Of a DNA stretch of 64,000 nt, positions 25,229 to 37,075 are shown piece after piece. Made by a program: the position numbers and the translations under genes. Every line of letters begins with the position of its first letter. Positions within the stretch are counted from its first letter, which is position 1. The stretch comes from Rotaria sordida (lineage: Eukaryota; Rotifera; Eurotatoria; Philodinida; Philodinidae): positions 62,001-126,000 of the forward strand of contig CAJNOL010000336.1 of the NCBI GenBank assembly GCA_905250125.1, read 5' to 3'. Under the pieces are notes generated by a model. The model had not been told where the DNA came from. It ran no database searches and saw nothing but the letters and a program-made list of their open reading frames with translations.

Positions 25229-27867
25229 ATGATGAATATAACAGCAAGCAATAGTTCTCTTATATCAGCACGTTTTGATCATCAATTAAGATTAGTTGAA
25301 CAAATTGTTTTAGCAACTATCTTTATCGCAGCATTAATTGGTAATATTTTGGTATTAATTGTTATGTTAGCAAAAAGACATAAACGAACAACACGAATGG
25401 CTTTCTTTATACTTCATCTTACAATAGCTGATTTATTAGTTGCATTTTTTAGTGTTTTACCAATGTTTATATGGAAATCAACATCAACATTTTTTGGTGG
25501 AGATTTTATTTGTCGATTGGTGGTGTTTCTTATGTTAACATCAACATATATTTCTGTTTATACGTAAGTTTATTACATCTTTCAGTACATTTTAACGTAC
25601 ACTTTGTTCTAAACTAGTGATGCGTTCTAAATTACGTCTGGTTTAAAATAAGTAAAAGTTACAAAAAAAAACCGAAAAGGATCACGCTATCTGAATGTAT
25701 AATAAAAATATCTTCAAAAGTTTTGCTTTTCCAAAGACAATATATAATATTAACCTTTTCGGGTCGATGGGTCCCATTGGCAGGACCCACCATATTTTAA
25801 CAAGAAAATGACTAGAAAAACATTTTCCTTTCCTTTTTACTTAGATAGAAAGTTATGTATAATGCATCACCTGTGCGCTCTGTTGTTGTTTGAATTATTT
25901 ATTGCATAGCATGTTGTTTCTTGTTGAAACAACCAAGACAATAAAATTTGTCGCAATCAGAACAGAAGATTTTTATTTCCTTTGCTGTCGCATTACTTGC
26001 TTCTCTTGATTGTTGTTGTCTGGTTTTCTCGTAGCAATCAGCACAGCGTTAATGCCTATTTGATTTACGAGGAAAAGTATGACAGAAGCCATATGACCAT
26101 GGTACAGTTTCGTGAAAGTCTTTTTCGATCTTCTATTACTTGGTACGCCATTCGAGAAGCTGAAACCTGGTCCGAAGCAACAATCAACAAGCCAAACGAA
26201 ACGCAAACTCGCTGATCACAAGCTTGAAGAAAAGGAAAGGTTGGATCACGATGTCCAAAGACGCTGTGCTGACTGCTACGAGAAAATCAGACAACAACAA
26301 TCAAGAGAAGCAAGTAATGCGACAGCAAAAGAAAATAAAAACCTAATGTTCTGATTGTGACAAATTTTATTGTCTTGATTGTTTCAACGAGAAACAATAT
26401 GCTATGTAATAAATAATTCAAACAATAGCAGAGAGGGCAGATGATACATTACACATAACCTTTCGCATAAGGAAAAAGAAAAAGAAAGTGTTAATAAGAA
26501 TAAATAATTCAAATTCCAAGGTATTTCTTTTTAACTTAAGTCAATATAGTCAGAATAAAAATATAAATAAAGTCAAAATATTTTTTACAATTATAAATTA
26601 TTATTAACTGATGAGTTATATATTCATAGTATAAATTAAAGTCATCAAAATTTGTTGTCATCTATTCAAATGTAGACTTAAAAAAAAGACATTCATAATT
26701 TTATTTCATGTATGATCGATCGAATATGAAATAGATTGTCTATAATAGTTATATTTATTAAATAATTCATTTGTTAAAAAAATTTAAACAATTGTTCTTT
26801 TATTTTAGTCTTGTTGTTATGACAATTGATCGTTATCAAGCAATTGTTCATCCATTAACAACATATACATGGACAACACGTGCAGGTCTTCTTCATATGA
26901 TAGCTGTATGGTGTTTAAGTATTCTTCTTGCATCACCACAGTTATTTATATTTCGTTTGGAACGTGATCTAACACATGGAACAAAAATATGTGTCGCTAG
27001 ATTTTTAGGACAGAATGGAACATGGGAATTAATTTATATTTTATGGACAATTGTTGTTCAATTCTTTTTACCTATCTTTGTATTAATATATTGTTATGGT
27101 TCAGTTTATTTAATTGTAAATCAAAATTTTTCAATGTATCAATTATCACATAATACAAAACCAACAAATATGACACATTTATTATCGACTACTACTGCAA
27201 AGATTCCAAATAATTCACCAATATCAACAACAACAACATTAGATCGAAATATAAAAACTATTCTAAAAAATCATAGACATATTCATTATCCGTCTATGGA
27301 ATGTTCAAGTATAACAACAATGACATTTATTAATAAATCTTCACCAATAATGTATCCAGTTGTATTTCGTTTAAGACGTTCATCATTAACATTATCAAAA
27401 CATCCAAGTTCAAATAGTTTAGATGGACAACAAATCAAACAACGTTATGGTGCAAGTCATTTTTTATCACGTGCACGTCTTAAAACAATTAAATTAACAT
27501 TTATTGTTGTTCTTGCTTATATACTTTGTTCAACACCATTTTATATTGGATCAATTATAATGGCATTAAATGGAAAATTTCTATCACAAAAAACAATGAA
27601 TTGGCTCATGACTATTTTTAGTCTTTTATTTAATTTAAATAGTTGTTCAAATCCTATCATATGCTTGACATTAAGTAGTACTCTATTCCGGTAAAACATA
27701 TATATAGATTTTTTTTAAAATTTATTCTATATCTTATATTTTATTTTAGACGTCGAAATGATCGTCAACAGTCATTAACACGAATAGGAAAAAGACATAT
27801 CAATCATAAAAATCAAACTCTTAATAAAAACAAAGAATATGCTTCAAGACATTTTTTATTGTTGTAA
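25229..27867 (+). CDS. Rhodopsin-class neuropeptide-type GPCR (vasopressin/GnRH-like)
   Basis: Seven-transmembrane receptor, likely for a neuropeptide. Exons 25229-25563, 26809-27690 and 27750-27867 give 444 residues. A start at 25169 would add 20 residues; I prefer the paired ATG at 25229/25232, which gives a short N-terminus with two N-glycosylation sites (NIT, NSS). Seen: TM1 GNILVLIVM, TM2 HLTIADLLVAFFSVLP, WKSTSTFFGGDFICRLV with the TM3 cysteine, TIDRYQAIVHPL (intact DRY), an ECL2 cysteine (KICVARF), TM6 LAYILCSTPFYIG, TM7 NLNSCSNPIICL. The third intracellular loop is long, about 110 residues, and Ser/Thr-rich. The TM2-TM3 block resembles vasopressin/oxytocin, NPS and GnRH-type receptors; the ligand cannot be named. 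Oddities: the TM6 CWxP tryptophan is Ser, and the NPxxY tyrosine is Cys. Intron 1 (1245 bases) holds a piggyBac-derived element. Confidence 0.88.
25750..26494. mobile_element. Rearranged piggyBac transposase fragment between TTAA sites
   Basis: Lies in GPCR intron 1. The left edge is TTAA then CCTTTTCGGGTCGATGGGTC, resembling a piggyBac-type terminal repeat; the right edge meets TTAA at 26491-26494. Inverted arms of about 200 bases run 25848-26048 and 26262-26466. Read on minus, the left arm encodes a transposase C-terminal zinc ribbon (RCADCYEK...FCSDCDKFYCLGCFNKKQH, stop). The plus strand from about 26040 carries NSVNAYLIYEEKYD, VQFRESLFRSSI, then after a frameshift KPGPKQQ and RRCADCYEKIRQQQ, with a second frameshift before the last CxxC. 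So the element is a degraded 3' end of a piggyBac transposon with part of that end duplicated in inverse orientation. It is not autonomous. Confidence 0.75.
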
Positions 27868-28878
27868 TTCTACTTGTTTCGCTGTGATAAATTTTGTCCG
27901 TCAATATTTGTATAAGTGTAAAAAAAACGAATTAAATTTATATATATTGTTTATTTATGTCATAAATATATTCTTCAATAAATTTCGATTACTTCTTCTA
28001 TAAAATAATATTTCTATATTATGAATAAATATCAATGAAATTATAAAAGATTTTTTTTTTAATATAAATCAATTATTGAGTCTTCGATATTCTTATAGCT
28101 AATACTCCCTTGTGAATACAAATGCATATTGTAACTTATATTTTCTCAAGAGAAAAAAGTACTTTTCCAGTTTTATTAGATTTCTCAACAGTGTCTGAGG
28201 GTAAGAATATACAATCAAACCAAAAAAGTACTCTTCTATTTTGAGAAAATATAATGTTATAATGTATTTTTATATTTATGTAGGCCTATCAATTTTAGAA
28301 GGGAGCGCAGACGTTTTCTCTGTAATTATTTTTTGTATATTCATTTTTAGATGTTTTATTTCATAAAAGTTTTTTAGTGTTGACACAAAAGTTAATTGAA
28401 AATCGGATATTTATTATAAAAGAAATATTGACGAACAATGCATTGTTTTCTTTGTTTTTAAGAGTTATCGGAAACTACTTATATTCAAGGTGTCAATTTT
28501 AGAAAAATGAAATATTCCTTTGTTAACAATTCAATTGATAATAATTTGTTAAACAATTCCAGAGAACATTAGTCATTTCTTTAATAATCGAAAAAAAACA
28601 GAAGTTTTGACTCTCATTTCCTTCTATTTGATTGATTGTCACGTTTGTTTGCGCACTTCCTCTCGAACCCGATTTTTTTTTGTTGGAATACAAACAAAAA
28701 AAAAATCCATTATCGTTCTTATGAACTTCTCGCCCTACCCTATGTAACATTGAAAAAACAAAAATTTTCTATATTGATTGAAAATTATATCGTTGTCTAT
28801 TGCATTATTTAGTTAATCGTTCTGATTTATTACTTAAACATTGATTAAATTCTATTTTAAAACAAAAAAAAACTATTA

Positions 28879-28909
28879 TTATGATTATTATTATTATTAT
28901 TATTATTAC
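28879..28909. repeat. TTA microsatellite
   Basis: About nine trinucleotide units (ATT/TTA) in non-coding sequence. Confidence 0.75.
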
Positions 28910-31239
28910 TAATTTATGAATATCGCTTACATAATATTTGTCCTAGTATAAGTACTAATCAAGAAAGCACTCATACTAGAAAATGTCACGAGAATTCATT
29001 CGTGCTCGTTGATAATATTCGTGCTAACATTTGAGTATGACAGTTGATTACTTGATATGTAATATTAATTGTTTCATGAGCACCCACGCTCACAAGGAAT
29101 CGTACAGTTGTATGATGATGAGTAGTATCTCGAGCGGGTAGGATCACCCATAATCTTGAAAAATGTTCTCCAGCGTTTCATTTGTTTCTTTTTTACTCAC
29201 AAATTCTCAAAAAAAATGCTCGATCCTACTCAAAATTCGGTCAATCTCTGCAAAAATCTTTCAATAAACCTCTTGAGTCATCACCCTCTCCCTTCCCGTT
29301 CTGGCGATCTCGAGATATTCCTGCAATTCTATATCTATTGTGTATTTTTTTAAAATTTTATTCTTTTCGTTGAATTTTTCAAAATAAATAAAATCTTATT
29401 TTTATAATATCTAAACTTTTGCATTAATGATGAAGTTTCTTTATTTCTATCTCATAAAGTATGAGTATATTAAAACTTAATAGAATGTAAGAAAAGAAAA
29501 AAATGTGAAATAAATTATTCTGTGAAACAGGCAAATCTCATTATAAATAAACATGAAATACTAAGTACCTATTCAAAAGAAAAAGTCAAATTGACATTTG
29601 TATATGATGATTTTAAATCGTAATGGACTTGTAATAAGAGCTGTGAGTTCTTTTTGTTTGATTGCATGTTACTGTTAATCTGAAAATTTGTTTTAATCTC
29701 ATTTGACAAGTTAATAATTTATTAAATGACAAATCTTTGTTTCTTCTCTTACAGAGAATCTTGAACAAAATCGTATAAGCAACTCATCAGTAATGAATAA
29801 AAGATTAACTAAAATAGATTCTGTCTATTGCAGGTTATTTTATATCATTTTTATTAATTACAGAACTTTAACCTATTTTTATTTATGCAAGTATATAGAT
29901 GTTTTACTAAATATTTCATGAAAAAAAAAACAACTATAAGTACTATATTGACAACTAATGTCATTACCTAGGAGTAAATCTCTAGAGATAAACTCATCAA
30001 CTTACATGAATAGTATTCATATGCGCATATAAAATTGTGCGAGTACTCACATACGTAATTTGAGTATTCCTGCTGGCAAGTCATTTTTACTTGATGAATA
30101 TTTTCACTAGGATTGTAGTATTCACCTGATAATTAACAATTACGTTTTTGACATATAAAAAAAGATTTCAATACTAAAGAAATTTAAAAAGAGAATAATT
30201 AGTATTTTTATTGTATATGTATTATCATCTATTCAATTAAACTGTTAAAGAATATGAATTGTGCATTCAATATTTATTGAATAGTGTATTGTAATGAATT
30301 GAAAAGAAAGACAAACAAAGAGTCAATGAGGACGAAAATTAAAAATTGAACAAATATCGATCGAATATATATATATTTATATATATTTCTATGTTGATAC
30401 ATCGATGTTCAACAATATTATTCATATAAGGTTAAGACATCGTAGAATAATAGCACTGCAAATAGATGATGATAAATCATATCATCGAAGATGAATATTT
30501 TTTTTTTTAAATTTATCAATTTTAATCTTGAAAATTCTAGATTTTATATCACAGGTCAACGTATATGAATGTTGTCTTGCTAGGAACACTCAGAAAAAAA
30601 TTTAGGAACTTCAAATCAAGCATCCGGTGTCTGTCTACATCCAATTATGACCAGAAAAAGAAAATCTGACTACCGGATTTCTTCTTGCAAGCTACTACCA
30701 TTTTCCTGGATCTTTCAGCTGAAAATAGCGTCTTTCCAACCGGAAAATGCCGGAAATTCGTGGAGAGAAACACCGAAATCATTGACGTCGAGTTGAATAT
30801 ATGTATTATTTTATGTGTGTACGCTGTCTAATGCCACATATATCTTCTTATATATAATTATATATTTTTTTCTTTTATGTAGCGTTTGAATTGATGTCAA
30901 AAACTAGACATCCGTCTACCGGAAACAATATATAATCATCTATTGACGTCAATATATCAATACAAAATGCCATTGTCATTGAAAATAACTATTTTTTTCA
31001 TTTTTTTAAACATGTGTAGTTGTAAAAATAACTTGTAATTTTCTAAAAAATAAAAATAAATTGTTTATTCTTTTACGAAAAGAATAATTAGTGTATCAAT
31101 CAAATAATCGGAACTGGGAGTTTTTGTTTTTTGATATATTAAATTCATTTTTTCTTATGTTCGCAATTACTAAGTCTCAAACAAATATGTTTATTGTAAT
31201 TACTATTATTGAATACAATAATAAAATGCTTGAAGTTTG

Positions 31240-31320
31240 CCTAGGCCAGCTGAGTGGCATCGCCATCTAACCCTGGAGTCAGATTCTAGGGTTTTGATAC
31301 TCTGCCTGAGCACTATTCTA
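31240..31320 (+). repeat. Possible tRNA-related relic (SINE-like)
   Basis: GGCCAGCTGAGTGGCATCG resembles a Pol III A box (AGCTNAGTGG). About 40 bases on, TAGGGTTTTGATACTC resembles a decayed B box. The acceptor stem does not pair convincingly, so it is not called a tRNA gene. Confidence 0.25.
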
Positions 31321-31791
31321 TGTCATCGATGATTAAAACTAATGATCTTTGCGTCATAACACTAATTGATTACTTCATACATACTGTTTATTGATAGATT
31401 CGACTGTTTCTCGAACTTGATTTACTCTAATTACTTGTAAAAACTCGAAACCGATTGGAAACCAGAGACTTAGGGTCTAGTTTCTATACTCATACAAATT
31501 GAATAAAAATAAAGCACTAATAAAGAAAAACTGCTTGAAGCTAATTACTTATCAACTATTATTGCGTATTCATTTTATTAATTCAAACAGAATCAATTAA
31601 ATTTCAAACCTTGTTATCATCATATGAATCACTCAATGAATTATCATTTGATGATGTTATTTTTTTCTAGAATGAAAAAGAAAAATATCTAAATTGTCAG
31701 GTGCGCATAGCATGATTATTCTTTCAAGGGTAACTATGTGTATCTTATATTGCTTATTTTTATATCAAACATAGGCAGTACCCACTCATCC

Positions 31792-31872
31792 ACGTCATAT
31801 AAAATACGTCACTATGACGTCAATTAGAAAAAAATGATTTTCGTTATAAAACGAAGTGCTATCATATATAAA
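31792..31872 (+). promoter_or_regulatory. ACGTCA cluster and TATA box upstream of the small calcium-loop gene
   Basis: Three ACGTCA motifs at 31792-31797, 31806-31811 and 31816-31822, the last within a full CRE palindrome TGACGTCA (31815-31822). TATATAAA follows at 31865-31872, about 85 bases before the start codon. The arrangement fits a CREB/ATF-type promoter; function is inferred. Confidence 0.5.
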
Positions 31873-31955
31873 TGATGGTCTAGACTACTGCAAAATATAT
31901 TACAAATCATATTTTATACTTTTTACATTGATTAGTGAACCAATAAAAAAAAAAA

Positions 31956-32320
31956 ATGAGTAAGTCATATTTAAAATCTCTTTTCATTTATTCATTTTTT
32001 TTTCTGAATAGATTTTCTTGTTAATCGTCTTGAACGTAATCTTGGTATGGATTTAAATGGTGATGGATATATTGGAGGGCAAGGTATAAATTTTGAAAAT
32101 AGATTTTGTTTTTTTTAATTATTATTATTATTATTTTGTTTTTTTTAAAGGCTTTCTAAGTCGAATGGAAAGAGCAACTCATATTGACTTTAATGGTGAT
32201 GGTATCATTGGTCGTTTTCCTGATGTTCTGTATGGTTATCCAAGAATGCATGGTCATCCTGGAATGTATGGTTACGGTTTTCCTGGTGCATATGGTCATT
32301 ATGGTTATGGATGGTATTGA
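31956..32320 (+). CDS. Small protein with two DxNGDGxIG loops and a Gly/Tyr/His tail
   Basis: Three exons, 31956-31959, 32012-32083 and 32151-32320, encode 81 residues; exon 1 is only ATG plus one base. After MNFLVNRLERNLGM come two near-identical loops, MDLNGDGYIGGQG (about 14-26) and IDFNGDGIIGRFP (about 37-49), separated by FLSRMERATH. Each has the D-x-N-G-D-G-x-I-G pattern of EF-hand or dockerin calcium loops, but helices around them are short. The C-terminal 30 residues are a Gly/Tyr/His/Pro repeat (PRMHGHPGMYGYGFPGAYGH then YGYGWY). There is no signal peptide or membrane segment. AATAAA follows at 32376. I recognise no family. It could bind calcium and self-associate through the tail; that is inference. 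Confidence 0.7.
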
Positions 32321-34237
32321 TACTACTAATTATTATAAAGAACATTATTTATTAATTTTTTTTTATACCTTTCTGAATAAAATAAACGATATATTTTACT
32401 TTTTTTTCGATTATTTCTCTCTATCATTGTTATTTAATATCATAGATGCATCTTTGTAATTATTTAGCTTACTCTAAAAGTTTCACTGGTTTAGAATAAG
32501 AAATTGTTTAGGAAAATATGCATATAACTTATGTACTTATAAGACAGTGAAATGAAAATTTGCGGTTTTCTTACTGAGTTTTTATTTTTCTTTCTAAACA
32601 GCATCAACTTTCGATGAAGGAGAGTGCAGATCTTCTCTTCATCCACATCTTAGAGAATGTATGAATATTTAAAGGTCTCTAAATCTACAACTTCTTTATT
32701 TTCACTTGATATGCAATGATATCATATAATGACGCCGTGATATTAAAAGCATAGGAGGAAGTGAGAAGATTGTAAAAGTTATAGTCTTCGCCTGTGTATA
32801 TAAACTTTTAGAACTAGTTAGTTTAAAAATCGACTGTTACAGTTTTTCAAATCTTTAAGCATGAAACACTCCTCTTATACATTTGAATTATTAGACACAA
32901 CAATTGAATTAAACATGTGTTGTTCATGAAATATTAAATATCCAAAAACAATTATGTGCCACCAGGAAAGGTAGGCAAGTCCAATTTTTTCAACATTTGA
33001 TATCTCAGCAACAACATAACCATTTAAGCTGAAATTTCCAAGACATTTGAAGATTCACGAGAACTACTTATGGACCAAATATCAGCTTCATTGATGAGTC
33101 ATATCTACAGTGTTCTCTCGCTTGGTGACCACTGAAAGTTACCGATGAGTAGTATTTGATTATGTTATCTTTATAAAAAAAAAATAACCAACTTCAACTA
33201 GGTCTGTATCATCAACAAAACAAATTGAACCAATTTGACCGAACAGAAGTGAAGATATTCCAAATTTTTATATAGTTATTTTATAGCTCATGTTTTAAAA
33301 AGTTATAAAAATCAAGTTGAATTATTTATCGACAAGAGATTATAAGTTTATATTATTCTTATTTTTTATCAATGAAAGAATAACTAAAGAAGAGATTCTT
33401 TCATAAAAATTTTATTTTAAAGATCTGAGTCTATAAACGTTGAAAGAAAAAGAGAACTGTTTTTTTTTATAGAGCATTTCAAATTCATAGATACATAACC
33501 ACGTATTTTTAATCATTAACATTTCTATGAATTAATAACAAATAAAAAAGGATCACTCAAAATAGAAACAGAAAAGAAAAAACCACTCCACATTAACCCT
33601 AGTACTACCAGCCGGGGTCATTTTTGACCCCGACTCAAAAATTTCAACATACACTAGAAAGATTTTGTTTCTTCCTAGCTTTTGGAAGCAACTAGCATTT
33701 CTCACGGATAGATATACGTTTTTGAATTAAAAAAGAAGTTCATTTGTTTTCTACATCATTACAAGCCTTCGATGGAATAACATGTCTTCAGTATACAACA
33801 AACATATAATAAGAAAGAGATACAAGTTAAATTTTCGAAACTGTAATGCAATAAGTCATTTACTATTCCAACTGGATATTTTAGATCCATTAAAAAACAT
33901 TTTTTTGAAGTAATTTTGAGCTATCCAATTAGAATGGTAGATGATTCATTCAATTGTGGATTCAAGGTTGGCTTGCCTCTTTTTCTTGTGTCATATTTAT
34001 TGAGTAATGAGGTCATTATAACATATTAAAAGTGTGTAATGGTATAGAGAAAAAATGAATTGCTTTTTAGGTTCAACAAGATATATCTGCGTATATCTAT
34101 TAGTAATGGATGCTAGTTGCTTCCAAAAACCAGAAAAAAATAAAATCTTTCTAGTGTATTTTGAAATTTTTGAGTCGGGGTCAAAAATAACCTAGGCCGG
34201 TAGTACTAGAGTTAATAACGAAAATTAAATAAATCGA
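32321..34237. other. Intergenic region with a TTAA-flanked element
   Basis: The poly(A) signal of the preceding gene is at 32376-32381. An inverted-repeat element at 33593-34215 fills the right part. No gene is visible in the rest. Confidence 0.55.
33593..34215. mobile_element. TTAA-flanked non-autonomous element (piggyBac-type MITE)
   Basis: TTAA (33593-33596) and TTAA (34212-34215) enclose about 615 bases. The left end reads CCCTAGTACTACCAGCCGGG; the right end, reversed, reads CTCTAGTACTACCGGCCTAG. Similarity continues through GACCCCGACTCAAAAATTTC and TACACTAGAAAGATTTT, then GGAAGCAACTAGCAT, giving arms near 130-200 bases. GGGGTC-ATTTTT-GACCCC is a small palindrome inside the left end. There is no transposase. 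TTAA targeting is diagnostic of the piggyBac superfamily. Confidence 0.75.
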
Positions 34238-35528
34238 TTATGGTAAATGTTCTGTTGTATTAGGTGGATATTTAATATAAACATAAATATAAATAAGTGG
34301 AATAAGAAGTGCAATAAGAATAATAACTGTAACAATATGCCAAAATTTACAGCCACAATCGGCACCATCACAATTAAAATCACTGAGCGGTTTTTTTGTT
34401 GATCGTATCATCATTTTCATTGTTGGTTGATCAGATATTAATGTTGTTGTTGGTGATTCAATCAATTGTTCAACTTTAGTACGCATTGATGCTAAATCTT
34501 TATCCATTGCATTTAAAAACGCATGATGATTTTCTTGAGATAAATGTGTTATGGATAATGATGTATTTGTTGTTGATTGATCATTTAAATTAACAACTAT
34601 CGATGATGATGATGATGATTCATGAAGTAAACCAAAACGACGTACAGGTACTCGACAATATGTAAGAGCATAAAAATCTTGATCGTTTTGTAAATTATTT
34701 AGACGTTTTAATTGAGAAACCTGAGAAGAAAGAAAAAACACGAATAACCTTCCTTTTTAGTAAAATGCCGGAAATGGGAAATTAAACCAGAAGTTTCTTT
34801 TATTTTCTTTATATATGGTTAGATAGAGTGTGATGATCTACTTTTACTGAAAAATAGGTCAAGTTTTGATTTTTTTTTTCATTTCCTTTAAATTTCAAAA
34901 TTCTTTTGTTTAAGATTTAGCGTAAAAAGATAAATCTAGGAAACTCGTTTATAAATGAGTTTCCTAGATTTATCTTTTTACGCTAAATCTGAAACAAAAA
35001 TATTTTGAAATTTAAAGGAAATGAAAAAAAAAAAACAAATTTGACCTTTCTTTCAAAACAAGTAGGTCATCACACTCTATCTAACCATGCATAAAGAAAA
35101 TAAAACGAAACTTCTGGTTTAATCTTCCATTTTCGATAGCTTAAAAAAAAAGCGATTATGAAACATACTGGTACTCGATATCGAATAGCAAATGCTTGAA
35201 TAGTTTCTTGTGGTCGTATAGGTTTTTCAACAATAACAATTGAACCACCACCATGTGCTGTTGATGTTAGTTGTTGTTTTATATTACGGGAACGTATAAT
35301 ATGTTGAGCTTTTAATTTGGTTTTATTATCATCGTCATCGTCTGAATCAATTGTTCCTAATTCAATACTATTATTATCTATTTCAGATGAAGATAAAAGT
35401 GATTGAGATAAGGCATTGTTTTCTTGAGAAGTTTTATTATTTTTTGAATGATTTTGTCGATTCTTTTTGGTTTTTGTTTTGGAATTTAAATTTGAAGAAG
35501 AAAATAGAGATTCTTTGAATATATTCAT
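34238..35528 (-). CDS. LysM-domain type II membrane protein (LYSMD3/4-like)
   Basis: Exons 35528-35169 and 34720-34238 give 280 residues, near the 300 of animal LYSMD3. An upstream in-frame ATG at 35594 adds 22 hydrophobic residues; I prefer 35528 because the family has a cytosolic N-terminus without signal peptide. Order: Ser/Asn/Lys-rich N-terminus, acidic SDDDDDNKTK, LysM domain at about 95-145 (EKPIRPQETIQAFAIRYRVP joined across the splice to VSQLKRLNNLQNDQDFYAL, then PVRRFG), a Ser/Thr-rich linker, DFNCDGADCGCKFWH, and a C-terminal transmembrane segment at about 240-265 (IVTVIILIALLIPLIYIYVY). LYSMD3/4 are Golgi or plasma-membrane proteins; LYSMD3 has been linked to chitin sensing. The only intron (34721-35168) is mostly a long hairpin. 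Confidence 0.85.
34770..35137. mobile_element. Long hairpin (foldback element) filling the LYSMD intron
   Basis: Two arms of about 180 bases are reverse complements with scattered mismatches and meet near 34954. Matching landmarks: ATTAAACCAGAAGTTTC / GAAACTTCTGGTTTAAT, GGTTAGATAGAGTGTGATGA / TCATCACACTCTATCTAACC, and the centre AGGAAACTCGTTTATAAATG then AGTTTCCT. There is no coding content. It occupies about 370 of the intron's 448 bases. Confidence 0.8.
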
Positions 35529-37075
35529 AATATTAGACGATAATGGTAATGTAGAGAATATTATAATATATAATTTAAAGAAAATTAACAACATAATCTG
35601 CTAATCATAATTGATATTGATTTGATAGATAAACAAGAAAATGAATGATACACATAATTTGAATATTAAAAACTAATCATTACTGAATGTCAAGTGATTA
35701 TAGTCATTTATTAAATCGACGTCTGATAGAAGCCACGTTAAAAAGTATACATAAACCGAAAGTAGATTGGTCTGAGAAAGCGACAACACATAGACGAAGG
35801 TCATAAAAGATCAGGAAGAGGGCGTTAGTCGATTCACCTTACCGTAGTAATAAAAAATCATTGCATAAACAGATTTTTTTGAAAGATAATCCATTATGTA
35901 AATGTTTCGAAACTAACAGTAACTACACATCCACTGTCAAATTTATCAACAGATTTGCTCAATTATTTTCACGTATAGCCTCAGAATCATTGTGCCAATT
36001 TCTATTAACAATATTGACAATCATGTTTTGAAATTTCACTACACTTAAATACGTAATCTTCGTTTTCTTTTTTATCATAGTACTTACAGCCCATGATCTA
36101 AATTTTTCGATGTATGTAATTTTTTGTCATTTCACAAAGATGTAAACGTCTGGAACATCAGTATATGGTAAATCTCTGATGAATTGGAAGACTTACTGTT
36201 ATCGCTACTCTTAGTAATGATGTTTGTTTAGGTATCTCAATTTCCCATTGTATCTATCTAACATATAACACAAGCTGATATACGAAAGAGAAAGGGAGCG
36301 AAATGAATACATAAGAGAATAATGAAGAGTAATATCAATATCGATACATACGGCTAAGACGCATTGCATTTATCAACGATATTATAATATCATAATATCC
36401 TTTGTGTGTCGATGTCTATTCATTGCCATTGTATTGTATTATATCGAATATGCTATTATGGTTTCTGTTGTTTATTAATCCTATACAGACTACATTTTCT
36501 CAAATAGAACTTGCAAAGAGAAATTATTGTCTGTAATATATCGAATGCAAAGATGTTGGTCACATTGATTAAAAACACCTGTAAAATCTATTATTATAAA
36601 AAAAAGAAGTTGCATAGTGTTGTTGGGACCGTATATAACCACTTATTTTCTGTTAAGATTCTCTAGAAAAACAAATATTGTACTCATTGAGACTTGCAAA
36701 CTAGTATGGGACTAGAATTGTGGATGGTGTTTCAGTCTCCTTGACCATATCTGTAGACCAAGCTCAACTGTTTATAGGAGATGCTGGGATTCCTCGTCTG
36801 ATTGCGTCATTAATTAGCAACAGCGACGGATATCTGAAGATGTTCACCAGTTGAAATCGGACATTAAACTAGGTTTTTTTTTAAACAAAGTCATTTGCGA
36901 CATCTATACATATGAATCTAAGAGGCAAACAAAAGAAGCATAGCTTTTTTCCTCCTTTTATACCTATTCGATTTGGTAATTTATGGAATAACGAATCTGT
37001 TTGCTTGTTTATGTTTTTGTATTGGAATATAATCACAATGGTCAGTAATTCTTTCCGGTATCGGTACTTGTTACA
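35529..37075. other. Divergent intergenic region, LYSMD-like and ARMC-like genes
   Basis: This 1.5 kb stretch separates a minus-strand and a plus-strand gene and should hold both promoters. An overlapping pair of frames at 36881-37139 is not supported. Nothing else is recognised. Confidence 0.5.

Larger units (their letters stand above)
27868..31955. other. Gene-poor intergenic region of 4.1 kb
   Basis: It holds a GPCR poly(A) signal at 27977-27982, a TTA microsatellite near 28879-28909, a possible tRNA-like relic at 31240-31320, and the promoter of the small calcium-loop protein at its right end. No gene is supported. Confidence 0.55.

Noticed and set aside
26112-26354. Independent host gene within the GPCR intron
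   Set aside because: The residues match the C-terminal region of piggyBac transposases, and the frame is shifted relative to the upstream part, so it is a transposon fragment.
28940-30120. A 1.2 kb element bounded by TCCTAGT / ACTAGGA
   Set aside because: The inverted ends match over only a few short words; similarity is not clearly above chance by eye.
31240-31320. tRNA gene
   Set aside because: A- and B-box resemblance only; the acceptor stem does not pair. Kept only as a low-confidence relic.
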